From Acinetobacter shaoyimingii (lineage in GTDB: Bacteria; Pseudomonadota; Gammaproteobacteria; Pseudomonadales; Moraxellaceae): DNA of 64,000 nt. Below, one piece after another: positions 37,197 to 46,794 of this stretch. Within the stretch, counting starts at the first letter, position 1. Every line of letters starts with the position of its first letter. Where the stretch lies: NCBI RefSeq assembly GCF_011578045.1, contig NZ_CP049801.1:1426001-1490000 (forward strand). Direction: 5' to 3'. The translations under genes were made by a program, and so were the position numbers. The notes under the pieces were generated by a model. That model saw only the letters and a program-made list of their open reading frames with translations. It was not told the origin of the DNA and did not search any database.

Positions 37197-38810
37197 ATGA
37201 ATGATGTCTCACCCGCTTTGGCAGAACAGGTTTTAACAGATCATGATGCCAATCATATTCAAAAACATCAGATTGAACGTTTAGAACTGATCAATATCTG
37301 CAAAAGTTATAATTCACTTAAAGCCAATGATGGGATCCATTTAAAAGTTCAATCAGGTCAAATTCATGCAATTTTGGGTGAAAATGGTGCAGGTAAAAGT
37401 ACCCTGATGAAAATCATTTATGGGGCAACCAAAGCCGATGCAGGTCAAATTCTATGGAATGGCAAAGAAGTCAAAATTGACAATCCATCGATGGCTCGCA
37501 AATTGGGCATTGGAATGGTTTATCAGCATTTTTCATTGTTTGAAACTTTGACTGTCGCAGAAAATATATTGCTCGGATTAGATGAGAAAGTTGATCTAAA
37601 ACAATTAAATGAAAAAATCATTCAAGTCTCAGAAGAATATGGTTTACCTATTGACCCAAGACGAGAAGTGTATTCGCTGTCTGTCGGTGAACGTCAACGC
37701 GTTGAAATCATCCGTTGCTTATTGCAGAAGCCTAGCCTAATTATTTTAGATGAACCCACTTCGGTATTGACCCCACAAGCGGTTAAGCAATTGTTTAAAA
37801 CTTTACGTCTATTGGCTTCACAAGGGGTTTCGATTTTATATATCAGTCATAAATTGCATGAAATCAAAGAACTCTGTGATGAGGCTACCATTCTACGCAA
37901 TGGTAAAGTGACAGGAAATGTTAAACCAAGTGAAAACAGCACCAGTGATTTAGCCCGCTTAATGATTGGACGCGATTTGCCTACCTATAACCATGCCGAC
38001 TTTACAGGTCAAAAAGAATCAGTATTTAGCCTAAGCGAAGTCAGTTTTAATTCTGATGATCCATTTGGTGTTTCGCTAGAAAATATTCATTTAAGTTTAA
38101 AGACGGGCGAAATCATGGGTATTGCTGGAATTTCCGGCAATGGACAAGCAGAACTTCTATCATTGCTTTCAGGTGAGGTCGAAACGACGCAAGGTGAGAT
38201 TTATTTCGAAGGTCAAAACATTTCTAAGCTTGATCCTGCAGAGCGACGTAATCTCGGTTTTGGTTTTGTCCCAGAAGAACGTTTAGGACGTGGTGCAGTG
38301 CCAAATATGACCTTATCTCAAAATGCTTTGCTCACTGCATTTCGACAAGGATTAACTCGTCTAGGTTTAATCAACTTCAATAAAACCCAAGCCTTTGCAG
38401 AACAATGTATTGAAAAATTTGGTGTTAAAGCTGCGGGTCCTCAGGCGGAAGCACGCTCATTATCTGGTGGTAATTTACAGAAATTTATTGTTGGTCGTGA
38501 AATATTACAAAATCCCAAAGTTTTGGTGATTGCACAGCCGACTTGGGGCGTCGATGTCGGTGCTTCAATGTTTATACGCCAAACGTTGATTGATTTGTCA
38601 CGACAAGGGGTTGCAATACTGGTGATTTCTGAAGAGCTAGAAGAACTGTTTGAAATTTCAGATCGCATTTGTGTGTTGTCGAGTGGAAAATTATCTGCGC
38701 CAATGAATAGTCAAGAGACCAATGCAGAGCAAATCGGTTTGTTAATGTCAGGTTTGTCTTCACCTTCAAACATCAATAAAACATTCGATACACAGCAAGT
38801 ATCAGTATAA
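37197..38810 (+). CDS. ABC transporter ATP-binding protein, two nucleotide-binding domains (nucleoside type)
   Basis: A 537-residue double ATPase of the RbsA/NupO-like group. Domain 1: Walker A GENGAGKST (61-69), signature LSVGERQR, Walker B ILDEPTSVL. Domain 2: GISGNGQAEL in place of a strict Walker A, signature LSGGNLQK, and AQPTWGVD for Walker B, the degenerate pattern known in this family. Works with the two following permeases and the BMP receptors to import a nucleoside or purine-like substrate at the cost of ATP. Confidence 0.9.
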   Translation: MNDVSPALAEQVLTDHDANHIQKHQIERLELINICKSYNSLKANDGIHLKVQSGQIHAILGENGAGKSTLMKIIYGATKADAGQILWNGKEVKIDNPSMARKLGIGMVYQHFSLFETLTVAENILLGLDEKVDLKQLNEKIIQVSEEYGLPIDPRREVYSLSVGERQRVEIIRCLLQKPSLIILDEPTSVLTPQAVKQLFKTLRLLASQGVSILYISHKLHEIKELCDEATILRNGKVTGNVKPSENSTSDLARLMIGRDLPTYNHADFTGQKESVFSLSEVSFNSDDPFGVSLENIHLSLKTGEIMGIAGISGNGQAELLSLLSGEVETTQGEIYFEGQNISKLDPAERRNLGFGFVPEERLGRGAVPNMTLSQNALLTAFRQGLTRLGLINFNKTQAFAEQCIEKFGVKAAGPQAEARSLSGGNLQKFIVGREILQNPKVLVIAQPTWGVDVGASMFIRQTLIDLSRQGVAILVISEELEELFEISDRICVLSSGKLSAPMNSQETNAEQIGLLMSGLSSPSNINKTFDTQQVSV

Positions 38811-38827
38811 AGAGAACAGGTGAAACT

Positions 38828-39928
38828 ATGCATTTATTAGAACCTAGAGAACATCCTTCACAACTGATGAAATGGCTGTCACCCGTTATAGCTTTAGTTG
38901 CAATGCTGATTGTGGGAAGTATTTTATTTTTTATGTTGGGGGTGAGTCCTACTCAAGCCCTATATGTATTTTTTATTGAGCCCTTAACCACAAGCTATGG
39001 TTTGAGTGAACTGGCCATTAAAGCCAGTCCCTTGATTTTAATTGCCTTGGGTTTGGCAGTCGGTTTTCGCGCTAAATTATTCAATATTGGTGCAGAAGGC
39101 CAGCTGACCATGGGGGCAATTTTTGGTGGTGGTATTGCGGTCTTATTTTATCAAGACATGGGGTGGTGGATCTTACCCTTAATGATCGTGATGGGGGCTA
39201 TAGGGGGGATGTTTTGGGGGCTTATTCCTGCCGTATTGAAAACCCATTTTAATGCTGAAGAAACGTTAACCACGCTCATGATGAATTATGTCGCGATGTT
39301 TATTTTATTGTATTTGGTGAATGGGCCTTGGCGTGATCCAGACGGTATGAACTTCCCTCAATCAGTGATGTTCAACGAAAGTGCTTTATTACCCATCATT
39401 TTAGAAAGCACTCGAGTGAATGCCTCTATTTTTATTACGTTGATTGCAGTCATTTTATTTTGGTTTTTTATACGAAAAAGCTTAACCGCATACAAATTAG
39501 AAGTCAGTGGGCAAGCGCCTTTGGCGGCAAAATATGCAGGATTTTCTTCTAAAAAAGCCGTCTGGTTGAGCTTAGGAATTTCAGGGCTTATGGCGGGTAT
39601 TGCAGGCATTTGTGAAGTAGCTGGACCTATTGGTCAATTGAACCCAAATATTTCACCAGGTTATGGTTATGCAGCGATTATTGTGGCTTATCTTGGACGA
39701 CTTAACCCCATTGGTATCGTGCTCTCGGGCATGTTGATGGCGCTGATGTATTTGGGCGGTGAAATGGCGCAAATGCAATTACAACTCCCAGTTGCTATTA
39801 CGGGCATTTTCCAAGGGCTTCTTTTGTTCTTCTTGTTGGCATCTGATGCCTTGATTGAAAAACGTTACCGCTTTGCCAAAAAGAAAGCCAAAAAAATCGA
39901 TCACAATGCGGCACAAAGTGTTGCCTAG
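38828..39928 (+). CDS. ABC transporter permease (nucleoside type, subunit 1)
   Basis: A 366-residue membrane protein of the BPD_transp_2 family (about ten helices). The region LGLAVGFRAKLFNIGAEGQLTMGAI in outline is the NupP-type signature (FNIGAEGQ), and GYGYAAIIVAYLGRLNPIGIV near 280 is the conserved cytoplasmic loop facing the ATPase. Forms a heterodimer with the next gene product. It starts 18 bases after the ATPase stop with AGGTGA, so it is co-transcribed. Confidence 0.9.
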   Translation: MHLLEPREHPSQLMKWLSPVIALVAMLIVGSILFFMLGVSPTQALYVFFIEPLTTSYGLSELAIKASPLILIALGLAVGFRAKLFNIGAEGQLTMGAIFGGGIAVLFYQDMGWWILPLMIVMGAIGGMFWGLIPAVLKTHFNAEETLTTLMMNYVAMFILLYLVNGPWRDPDGMNFPQSVMFNESALLPIILESTRVNASIFITLIAVILFWFFIRKSLTAYKLEVSGQAPLAAKYAGFSSKKAVWLSLGISGLMAGIAGICEVAGPIGQLNPNISPGYGYAAIIVAYLGRLNPIGIVLSGMLMALMYLGGEMAQMQLQLPVAITGIFQGLLLFFLLASDALIEKRYRFAKKKAKKIDHNAAQSVA

Positions 39929-39963
39929 CTTAACTTCAGCAGATCAAAGATAAGGATTAAATT

Positions 39964-40884
39964 ATGAGTATAGAATTAACCGCCATTCTTGCTGGAACTG
40001 TAGCCGCTGCAACGCCATTAATTTTTGCAGGTTTAGGAGAACTGGTTGCTGAACGTACAGGCGTCATCAACCTCGGTGTTGAAGGCATGATGTTGGTCGG
40101 TGCAATTGCTGGTTTTGCTTTTGCTGCCCAATATGAAGCCAGTGTTGCAAGTGCATTATTGGTTGGTGCATTGGCAGGCATGCTCATGGCGCTGATCTTT
40201 GCCTTCTTTACTTTGTCTTTAAGCACCAATCAATCCGCTTGTGGTTTGGCATTAACCATTTTTGGAATTGGGATTTCCGCTTTTATTGGTCAAAACTACG
40301 TCAGTATGGCATTGCCGGGTTTACAGTCGTTAAACATCCCAGTTTTGGCTGATATCCCAATCATTGGTCCAATCTTATTTCAACAAAACTTTGTGGTGTA
40401 TTTATCCATCTTTGCTTTTGTGATGATTTGGTACGTACTGAGTAAAACACGTTTGGGACTGTTGCTCAAAGCAGTAGGCGAGTCACCAGAAAGTGCGCAT
40501 GCAATGGGCTATAACGTGCTTGCGATTCGTTACGCAGCTGTATTATTTGGTGGTGCGATGGCAGGTGTGGGTGGTGCATTTTTATCGACGGTATATACGC
40601 CCATGTGGATTGAAAACATGGTAGCAGGTCGCGGCTGGATTGCGATTGCGCTGGTAGTTTTCGCAGTATGGAAACCAACACGCTTAATGTTAGGTGCATA
40701 CCTATTCGGTGGCGTGACCATCTTGCAGTTTCATGCGCAAGCGATTGGACTCAATGTACCGAATGAGTTTTTATCGGCATTACCATATGTGGCAACCATT
40801 GTGGTGTTGGTCATCATTTCACGTGATAAAAAATTGCTCAAACTGAACTTACCTGCATCTTTGGGCAAAACATTTACCCCTTAA
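39964..40884 (+). CDS. ABC transporter permease (nucleoside type, subunit 2)
   Basis: A 306-residue membrane protein of the BPD_transp_2 family, NupQ-like: LAGTVAAATPLIFAGLGELVAERTGVINLGVEGMML in outline at the N-terminus and AGRGWIAIALVVFAVWKPT near 220. Pairs with the preceding permease. AAGGA nine bases before the ATG, 35 bases after the previous gene. Confidence 0.9.
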   Translation: MSIELTAILAGTVAAATPLIFAGLGELVAERTGVINLGVEGMMLVGAIAGFAFAAQYEASVASALLVGALAGMLMALIFAFFTLSLSTNQSACGLALTIFGIGISAFIGQNYVSMALPGLQSLNIPVLADIPIIGPILFQQNFVVYLSIFAFVMIWYVLSKTRLGLLLKAVGESPESAHAMGYNVLAIRYAAVLFGGAMAGVGGAFLSTVYTPMWIENMVAGRGWIAIALVVFAVWKPTRLMLGAYLFGGVTILQFHAQAIGLNVPNEFLSALPYVATIVVLVIISRDKKLLKLNLPASLGKTFTP

Positions 40885-41051
40885 ACATCAAATTGATTTA
40901 GACGTTTCATCTCCTTCTCAAACTGAGTTATGGAACGTCCTTTTACATCACTTTTTTGATTGAAAAATGACTTTAAAAAAGGGTTTGAGAACAGGTTTTT
41001 GAAAACTGAATGTTCAGAACTAAATTTTCAGAGCTGTATGTTGAGAATAAT

Positions 41052-42425
41052 ATGAAATTAATTTGTGCAGATTATGTCCTGACCATGAATGCGACACGTG
41101 ACTGTATTCAACATGGCGCTGTGTTAGTGGACGGTTCGAAAATGATTGCGGTAGGAAAGCAAGAAGCACTTAAATCTCTTTATCCCAATATCGAGATTCA
41201 TCACTATGATCATGGTCTGTTGATGCCAGGTTTGATTAATACCCATTGTCATTCAGGTTTACTTCGCGGTACGGCTGAAGGTTTACCTGTTTGGGATTGG
41301 TTACAGCAATTTATCGATCCGATGCATCGTGTGTTGTTACCTCATGATGCCAAAGTTGCTTCTTATTTATGTTATGCAGAAGCGTTGCTTTCAGGCACAA
41401 CAACCCTAGTGGATATGTGGCGTTTTATGGATGGTAGTGCTCAAGCAGCCAAAGATTTAGGTCTTCGTGCAGTACTGGTGCCTTATGTCGCAGAGCATCC
41501 CGATCATGATTATTTTGAAACATTAAAGAGTAATGAGGCATTGATTCAACAGTGGCATCAACAAGCAGAAGGCCGTATTCATGTTTGGGTGGGTTTAGAG
41601 CATTTATTTTATGCAGAGCATCAAGCCTTAAAACGGATTCAAGATTTGTGTCAGCATTATCAAACAGGTTTTCATACGCACAGTAATGAAAGCCAATTTG
41701 ATGTGCAAGAGAACTTAAAACGTTATGGTCAAAGACCCATTCAAACCTTAGAACAATTGGGTTTATTGGATGCACCTCAAACTTTATTAGCGCATTGCGT
41801 ATGGACGGATTTGACCGAAATTCAAATTTTAAAACAATACAATGTTGGGGTTGCACACAATCCAATTTCTAATATGAAGCTCGCATCTGGAGCAGCCCCG
41901 ATTACCACCATGTTAGAACAGGGCGTTGCTGTGGGTTTAGGTACAGACGGTGAAAAAGAAAATAATAATTTAGATATGTTTGAAGAAATGAAAACAGCAT
42001 CTTTATTGGCAAAATTTTCAAATCTAGATGCTGCTGCGCTTGATGCTTGGTCAGTATGTGAAATGGCAACGATTCTAGGGGCCAAAGCACTGGGAATGCA
42101 AGACCAAATTGGTTCTATTGAAGTTGGAAAATGTGCAGATTTAATTGTGGTCAATACTGCAACACCTCGAATGACACCCATGATTGATAATGGCAAACTG
42201 TTTAACTTACACAGCAATTTAGTTCATGCAGTTCAAGGCCAAGATGTGATGATGACTATGGTCAATGGCAACATCGTCGCTGAATATGGAGCCTTAAAAA
42301 ATGCCGATTTAAAACAACTTATAGATGAGGTAAATCTGGTAACACCATCTTTATTTGAACGACGTGAAGCATGGCTATCTACACAAAAGAAAGTTGTAAA
42401 CGAATTAAATCGTGCCTATGAATAG
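41052..42425 (+). CDS. Amidohydrolase, TRZ/ATZ deaminase family
   Basis: A 457-residue metal-dependent hydrolase: H65-x-H67 (NTHCHSG), GFHTHSNES near 212 with metal His, LLAHCVW near 262, and GLGTDGEKENNN near 298 with the catalytic/metal Asp. The SNMKLASG block is shared with S-adenosylhomocysteine and guanine deaminases. The last gene of the transporter run, so the imported compound is a candidate substrate. The frame opens at 41010; ATG at 41052 (TTGAG six bases upstream) starts at the conserved N-terminus. The exact amine removed is unknown. Confidence 0.82.
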   Translation: MKLICADYVLTMNATRDCIQHGAVLVDGSKMIAVGKQEALKSLYPNIEIHHYDHGLLMPGLINTHCHSGLLRGTAEGLPVWDWLQQFIDPMHRVLLPHDAKVASYLCYAEALLSGTTTLVDMWRFMDGSAQAAKDLGLRAVLVPYVAEHPDHDYFETLKSNEALIQQWHQQAEGRIHVWVGLEHLFYAEHQALKRIQDLCQHYQTGFHTHSNESQFDVQENLKRYGQRPIQTLEQLGLLDAPQTLLAHCVWTDLTEIQILKQYNVGVAHNPISNMKLASGAAPITTMLEQGVAVGLGTDGEKENNNLDMFEEMKTASLLAKFSNLDAAALDAWSVCEMATILGAKALGMQDQIGSIEVGKCADLIVVNTATPRMTPMIDNGKLFNLHSNLVHAVQGQDVMMTMVNGNIVAEYGALKNADLKQLIDEVNLVTPSLFERREAWLSTQKKVVNELNRAYE

Positions 42426-42642
42426 ACGATTGTTTTATGCAGCTAAAATACTGTGGATAGTCATTTTAAAATAGCTTATTTATTTTACTAAAAAATCAAA
42501 ATCTTGGTTCATTGAAGTGAATTTGCATCAATAGTAAAAAATCTATTTATGAAATATTCATAATGATCTCTGATTTTATTATTTTTAAATATAAGCTGAG
42601 CTTTGTACCCTAGACCATTATTCATTTTGAAGATGGTCTTAC

Positions 42643-43680
42643 ATGAGTTCTAAAAATAAGAAACCAATTTTTATTGTGATTGCGGTAATCGCTGTGATTG
42701 CCATTTTTATATTTTTCCAAAAAAATAAATCGTCAGAAAGCAATACTCAAAGTAAAGCCTCAAATTCAAATCAAAAAGCCGTGGTGATTGGATATCAAAC
42801 TGGGGTTGATCCATCTAAAGTGGCACAAGCTGAAGGGTCATATGAAAAAGATAGTCAACAATCTATCGAATGGAAAAAATTCGATGCCGGTTCTGACGTT
42901 GTCAACGCCTTAGCTTCAGGCGATGTTGATATTGGCAATATTGGTACAAGTCCACTTGCAGCTGCAACCAGTCGTGATTTACCGATTGAAGTTTTTTTTA
43001 TTGCATCAAAATTAGGCAGTTCTGAAGCCTTGGTGGTTAGCAATAAATCGGGTATTCAAAAACCTGAAGATTTAGTTGGCAAAACGATTGCTGTTCCTTT
43101 CGTATCTACCACACATTACAGTTTATTGTCTGCATTAAAACATTGGAAGATCGCTGAGGATCAAGTCAAAATTATTAATTTACGTCCGCCAGAAATTTCA
43201 GCAGCTTGGGAACGTGGTGACATTGATGCCACGTATGTATGGGAACCTGTTTTAGGCAAAGCAAAAGCGACAGGTAAAGTCCTGGTGGATTCAACCCAAG
43301 TCGGCGAATGGGGTTCTCCAACATACGATGTATGGGTAGTACGCAAAGATTTTGCCAAGAAAAATCCTGAATTTTTAAAATCATTTGTGAATACGTCAAT
43401 TAAACAGATTGATGCATATAACAAAGATCCTAAAGCATTTGAAAACAATGCAGAAAATATTGCAAAAATTGCCCAACTTACAGGTTCAGATGCCAAAGAT
43501 ATTCCACTGCTTTTAGCTGGAAACGTCTATCTCGACCGTCAGCAACAATTCGAAATTTTCTCTAAAGCGTTTGCCAAAAATATTTTTGATACAGCAAGCT
43601 TCTTGAAAGAACAAGGCAAGGTTGACAAAGTGAAAGATGACTATCAAGACAACGTCAGTACCTTATTCGTACAACCTTAA
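42643..43680 (+). CDS. tauA: Taurine/sulfonate ABC transporter substrate-binding protein
   Basis: A 345-residue SsuA/TauA-type binding protein: VVIGYQTGVDPSKVAQAEG, then SGDVDIGNIGTSPLAAATSR and ATYVWEPVLGKAKATG, motifs of TauA that face the sulfonate. The N-terminus is unusual: no cleavage site, but a long hydrophobic helix (about 9-24) followed by a Ser/Asn-rich linker, so it appears membrane-anchored. First gene of tauABCD. Confidence 0.9.
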   Translation: MSSKNKKPIFIVIAVIAVIAIFIFFQKNKSSESNTQSKASNSNQKAVVIGYQTGVDPSKVAQAEGSYEKDSQQSIEWKKFDAGSDVVNALASGDVDIGNIGTSPLAAATSRDLPIEVFFIASKLGSSEALVVSNKSGIQKPEDLVGKTIAVPFVSTTHYSLLSALKHWKIAEDQVKIINLRPPEISAAWERGDIDATYVWEPVLGKAKATGKVLVDSTQVGEWGSPTYDVWVVRKDFAKKNPEFLKSFVNTSIKQIDAYNKDPKAFENNAENIAKIAQLTGSDAKDIPLLLAGNVYLDRQQQFEIFSKAFAKNIFDTASFLKEQGKVDKVKDDYQDNVSTLFVQP

Positions 43681-43693
43681 GGAGCGATGACAG

Positions 43694-44485
43694 ATGAGCA
43701 CATTAAGCGCAGAAAATTTAAACCTAACCTTTGCAAATCAAGACATACCTGTATTGCAAAACTTAAATTTGAATATTGAAGAGTCAACGCTCACTGTCAT
43801 TTTAGGTGAGTCTGGATGTGGTAAAACCACGTTGTTAAATATTTTGGCAGGCTTTCAAAAACCAAGTTCAGGTTTAGTGAAAATTGATGATGAAATCTTA
43901 ACTGAACCTGATGCACGTCGTGCCGTTGTTTTTCAGGATCATGCATTATTGCCATGGTTAAATGTCGCAGAAAATGTCGGATTTGCACTTAAATTGAAAG
44001 GCTTAAAAGCAAATTTGATTGAACAAAAAGTTGCTGAAATATTAGAGACAGTCGGTTTATCACATGTTGCCGAATCCAATATTTGGGAATTATCAGGCGG
44101 TATGAAGCAACGTGTTGGTATTGCACGTGCTTTAGTGAGTCATGCACCCTTTATTTTTCTAGATGAACCCTTTGCTGCATTAGATGCGTTCACACGTGAA
44201 AGCATGCAAGAGTTTGTCTTGAATTTATGGATCAAGGAGCAGAAAGGCTTTTTCTTAATCACACACGATATTGAAGAAGCGTTATTGCTTAGCAATCAAT
44301 TGGTGCTAATGACAGCGCGACCTGGGAAAATTGTGGAAACGCTAAACCTCGATTTTGCTGAGCGTTATCGTCAAGGGGAAGCGATTCGCTCAATCAAATC
44401 TGATCCAAAATTCATTCAATTACGTGAAGATTTATTTGAACGTTTACGTGACCAAAAAGTTCAACGTGTGGAGGAACTTGCATGA
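43694..44485 (+). CDS. tauB: Taurine ABC transporter ATP-binding protein
   Basis: A 263-residue ABC ATPase: Walker A GESGCGKTT (38-46), Q-loop VFQDHALLPWLNV, signature LSGGMKQR near 135 and Walker B IFLDEPFAALDAFTRE. The sequence is of the nitrate/sulfonate/taurine subfamily. It begins 13 bases after tauA with AAGGAG, and overlaps tauC by four bases (ATGA). Confidence 0.95.
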   Translation: MSTLSAENLNLTFANQDIPVLQNLNLNIEESTLTVILGESGCGKTTLLNILAGFQKPSSGLVKIDDEILTEPDARRAVVFQDHALLPWLNVAENVGFALKLKGLKANLIEQKVAEILETVGLSHVAESNIWELSGGMKQRVGIARALVSHAPFIFLDEPFAALDAFTRESMQEFVLNLWIKEQKGFFLITHDIEEALLLSNQLVLMTARPGKIVETLNLDFAERYRQGEAIRSIKSDPKFIQLREDLFERLRDQKVQRVEELA

Positions 44486-45384
44486 GTATCTCCAGCAATG
44501 AGCACATCACTGAACCAGTACAAGAACAGTTGATTATATCGGAAAAGAAACCCAGAGCAGAAAAAGAAAGTCATATGGTCGATAAAACACAATCAACATT
44601 TGCTCAAGTGTTTCACCATTATAAAAGTCTTTTATTGAGCATGACTAGCGTACTTGTAGTGCTGTTGGTGTGGTACATCATCACCGCATTAGAACTAATA
44701 CCTGCATTGTTTTTACCTACGCCTCAAGCGGTATGGCAAAAATTCTTAGAAGTGAGCAATCAAGGATTTATGAAAGCAACCTTGTGGCAACATTTGGCTG
44801 AAAGTATTAGCCGTGTGTTTTTAGCTTTGATTGCAGCTATCGTGATTGGGGTGCCTCTAGGCTTATGGATGGGACTCAATAAATGGGTTCGAGCTGTGTT
44901 TGATCCATTGGTTGAGTTGCTCCGTCCAGTGCCTCCATTGGCTTATTTACCACTTTTGGTCATTTGGTTCGGGATTGGTGAAACCACAAAAGTGTTACTG
45001 ATTTTTTTCTCGATTTTAACCCCCATTATTATTAGTTCGACACATGGTGTACTGAGTCATCAATTGAACCGTGAACGTGCGGCCTTGTCTTTAGGCGCGA
45101 CACGTTCACAGGTGATTCGCCATGTGATTTTACCAACAGCATTACCGCATATTTTAACTGGGATTCGAATCGGACTGGGTGTCGGTTGGTCAACCTTAGT
45201 TGCTGCTGAATTGGTGGCAGCTGACCGTGGTATTGGCTTTATGGTGCAGTCAGCAGCGCAATTTTTAATCACTGATACTGTGATTTTAGGGATTATTGTC
45301 ATTGCTGTAGTGGCAGTGAGTTTTGAGTTTTTCCTGCGCTGGATTCAGCAACAATTGTCGCCTTGGTACGGGCAACAAATGTAA
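44482..45384 (+). CDS. tauC: Taurine ABC transporter permease
   Basis: A 300-residue permease with a polar N-terminal extension of about 40 residues, then six membrane helices. The EAA-type loop (LNRERAALSLGATRSQVIRHVILPTALPHIL in outline, near 190-220) faces TauB. ATGA overlap with tauB shows translational coupling. The sulfonate route continues with tauD 101 bases on. Confidence 0.95.
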   Translation: MSISSNEHITEPVQEQLIISEKKPRAEKESHMVDKTQSTFAQVFHHYKSLLLSMTSVLVVLLVWYIITALELIPALFLPTPQAVWQKFLEVSNQGFMKATLWQHLAESISRVFLALIAAIVIGVPLGLWMGLNKWVRAVFDPLVELLRPVPPLAYLPLLVIWFGIGETTKVLLIFFSILTPIIISSTHGVLSHQLNRERAALSLGATRSQVIRHVILPTALPHILTGIRIGLGVGWSTLVAAELVAADRGIGFMVQSAAQFLITDTVILGIIVIAVVAVSFEFFLRWIQQQLSPWYGQQM

Positions 45385-45485
45385 TAATCAATTCTAAGAT
45401 GGCTCGAATATGATCAGTTTGAATTGAACAAACAGAAATAAATGTAATTTTAACACCTTATATATATCGAGATACGAGAGACGTT

Positions 45486-46334
45486 ATGGCACTCAGCATT
45501 GCAAAGATCAAACCAAGCATTGGTGCGATTATTGAAAATGTAGATTTAAATCAACTCAACGAGACTGAATTACAAGATATTCAACAGGCATTGTTGGATC
45601 ACCAAGTGATTTTTTTTCGAGGGCAAAAACTCACGTCTCAATCTCAAGTGGCTTTAGCAAAAAGCTTTGGTAGCCTACATATTCATCCCATTTACCCATC
45701 AATTGAAGATGCACCTGAAGTGATTGTGCTCGATAGCCATCGTACCGATTTACGCGACAATGAATTGTGGCATACCGATGTCACGTTTAGCCAAACACCG
45801 CCTTTAGGATGCGTACTACAAGCCATTAAAATTCCAGAACATGGAGGTGACACACTATGGTCAAGTGGTACAGCTGCATTTGATCATTTAGATATGGATT
45901 TGCAAAATAAACTGAGAGGCTTGACTGCAACCCATGATATTCGCAAATCATTTCCTGAAGAACGCTTTGCAACTAACGATGTCGAACGAGAAAAGTTAAA
46001 TCAGACCTTTAAGAAAAATCCGCCTGTGGTGCATCCTGTAGTACGCACACATCCAGATACAGGTCGTCCAATTTTATTTGTCAACGAAGGTTTTACCACG
46101 CATATTAATGAATTGGGTGATAAAGAAAGTGCTGAATTGTTGGACTTCTTATTTGCACATGCCGTCAAAGAAGAATTTCATTTAAGATGGCAATGGCAAG
46201 AAGGCGATGTCGCAATTTGGGATAACCGGTGCACACAACATAAAGCGCTATTTGATTATGGTGATGCACATCGCATTATGCATCGTGCGACGATTAACGG
46301 TTCAGTTCCGTATTATCATCAACAAGCGTCTTAA
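45486..46334 (+). CDS. tauD: Taurine dioxygenase
   Basis: A 282-residue Fe(II)/2-oxoglutarate dioxygenase that oxidises taurine to aminoacetaldehyde and sulfite. H96-x-D98 (WHTDVTF) and H252 (CTQHKAL) bind iron; R263/R267 (AHRIMHR) binds 2-oxoglutarate. Length is typical of TauD. With tauABC it supplies sulfite when sulfate is short; other alkylsulfonates may also be used. Expected to be under CysB/Cbl control, though no site was found. Confidence 0.93.
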   Translation: MALSIAKIKPSIGAIIENVDLNQLNETELQDIQQALLDHQVIFFRGQKLTSQSQVALAKSFGSLHIHPIYPSIEDAPEVIVLDSHRTDLRDNELWHTDVTFSQTPPLGCVLQAIKIPEHGGDTLWSSGTAAFDHLDMDLQNKLRGLTATHDIRKSFPEERFATNDVEREKLNQTFKKNPPVVHPVVRTHPDTGRPILFVNEGFTTHINELGDKESAELLDFLFAHAVKEEFHLRWQWQEGDVAIWDNRCTQHKALFDYGDAHRIMHRATINGSVPYYHQQAS

Positions 46335-46794
46335 AAAACAATAATAAAAAAACTCAATCGCGGATTGAAATGCAGTTAAAAATAGAAGGACTAGAGCTCT
46401 AAGTTTGGTGCGATAACTTAACTGATTGTTCTCGTTCGCTTATTTTTCAAGGCAATTTCTTTTTCGCGATTCGGGTTAATTAAAATATCAAAATAAGCCA
46501 ATAAATTAGACAATTAAATTATTGGCTTAAACAGGGTTGGTATAATTAAAAATATAAATATTATATGTAAGTCATTTTTTATAATATTGAATTTAATCAT
46601 ATTTCTTATATATAAATAATAGTGATTTATTCAATAAATTGAATTATATTTTTTAATAAAATTTCTTTATTCTATTTTGATCATATATTAGTGAAATTTT
46701 ATTCATTTAAAGAATATAAATAAGCGTTATTATAAATAAAAGATATCTAGTGATTTGATTTTATGTTTAATAATATCAATTTGAAGGAATAAAA
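46335..46794. other. AT-rich gap with minus-strand remnant
   Basis: 460 bases between tauD and the rhodanese gene. A small leftward frame, complement 46418-46513 with a TTG start, reads LAYFDILINPNREKEIALKN near its middle and ends KRTRTIS. It is followed leftward by a terminator-like hairpin (TCAATC-GCG-GATTGA, 46354-46368, with a T run on the minus strand). It looks like the 3' stump of a lost gene, possibly a mobile-element relic, but I cannot name it. The remaining 280 bases are AT-rich with nothing visible. Confidence 0.3.

Noticed and set aside
41425..42217. Long minus-strand ORFs opposite the amidohydrolase gene
   Set aside because: Antisense shadows: the plus strand has all the metal-binding motifs, and the antisense translations show no domain.
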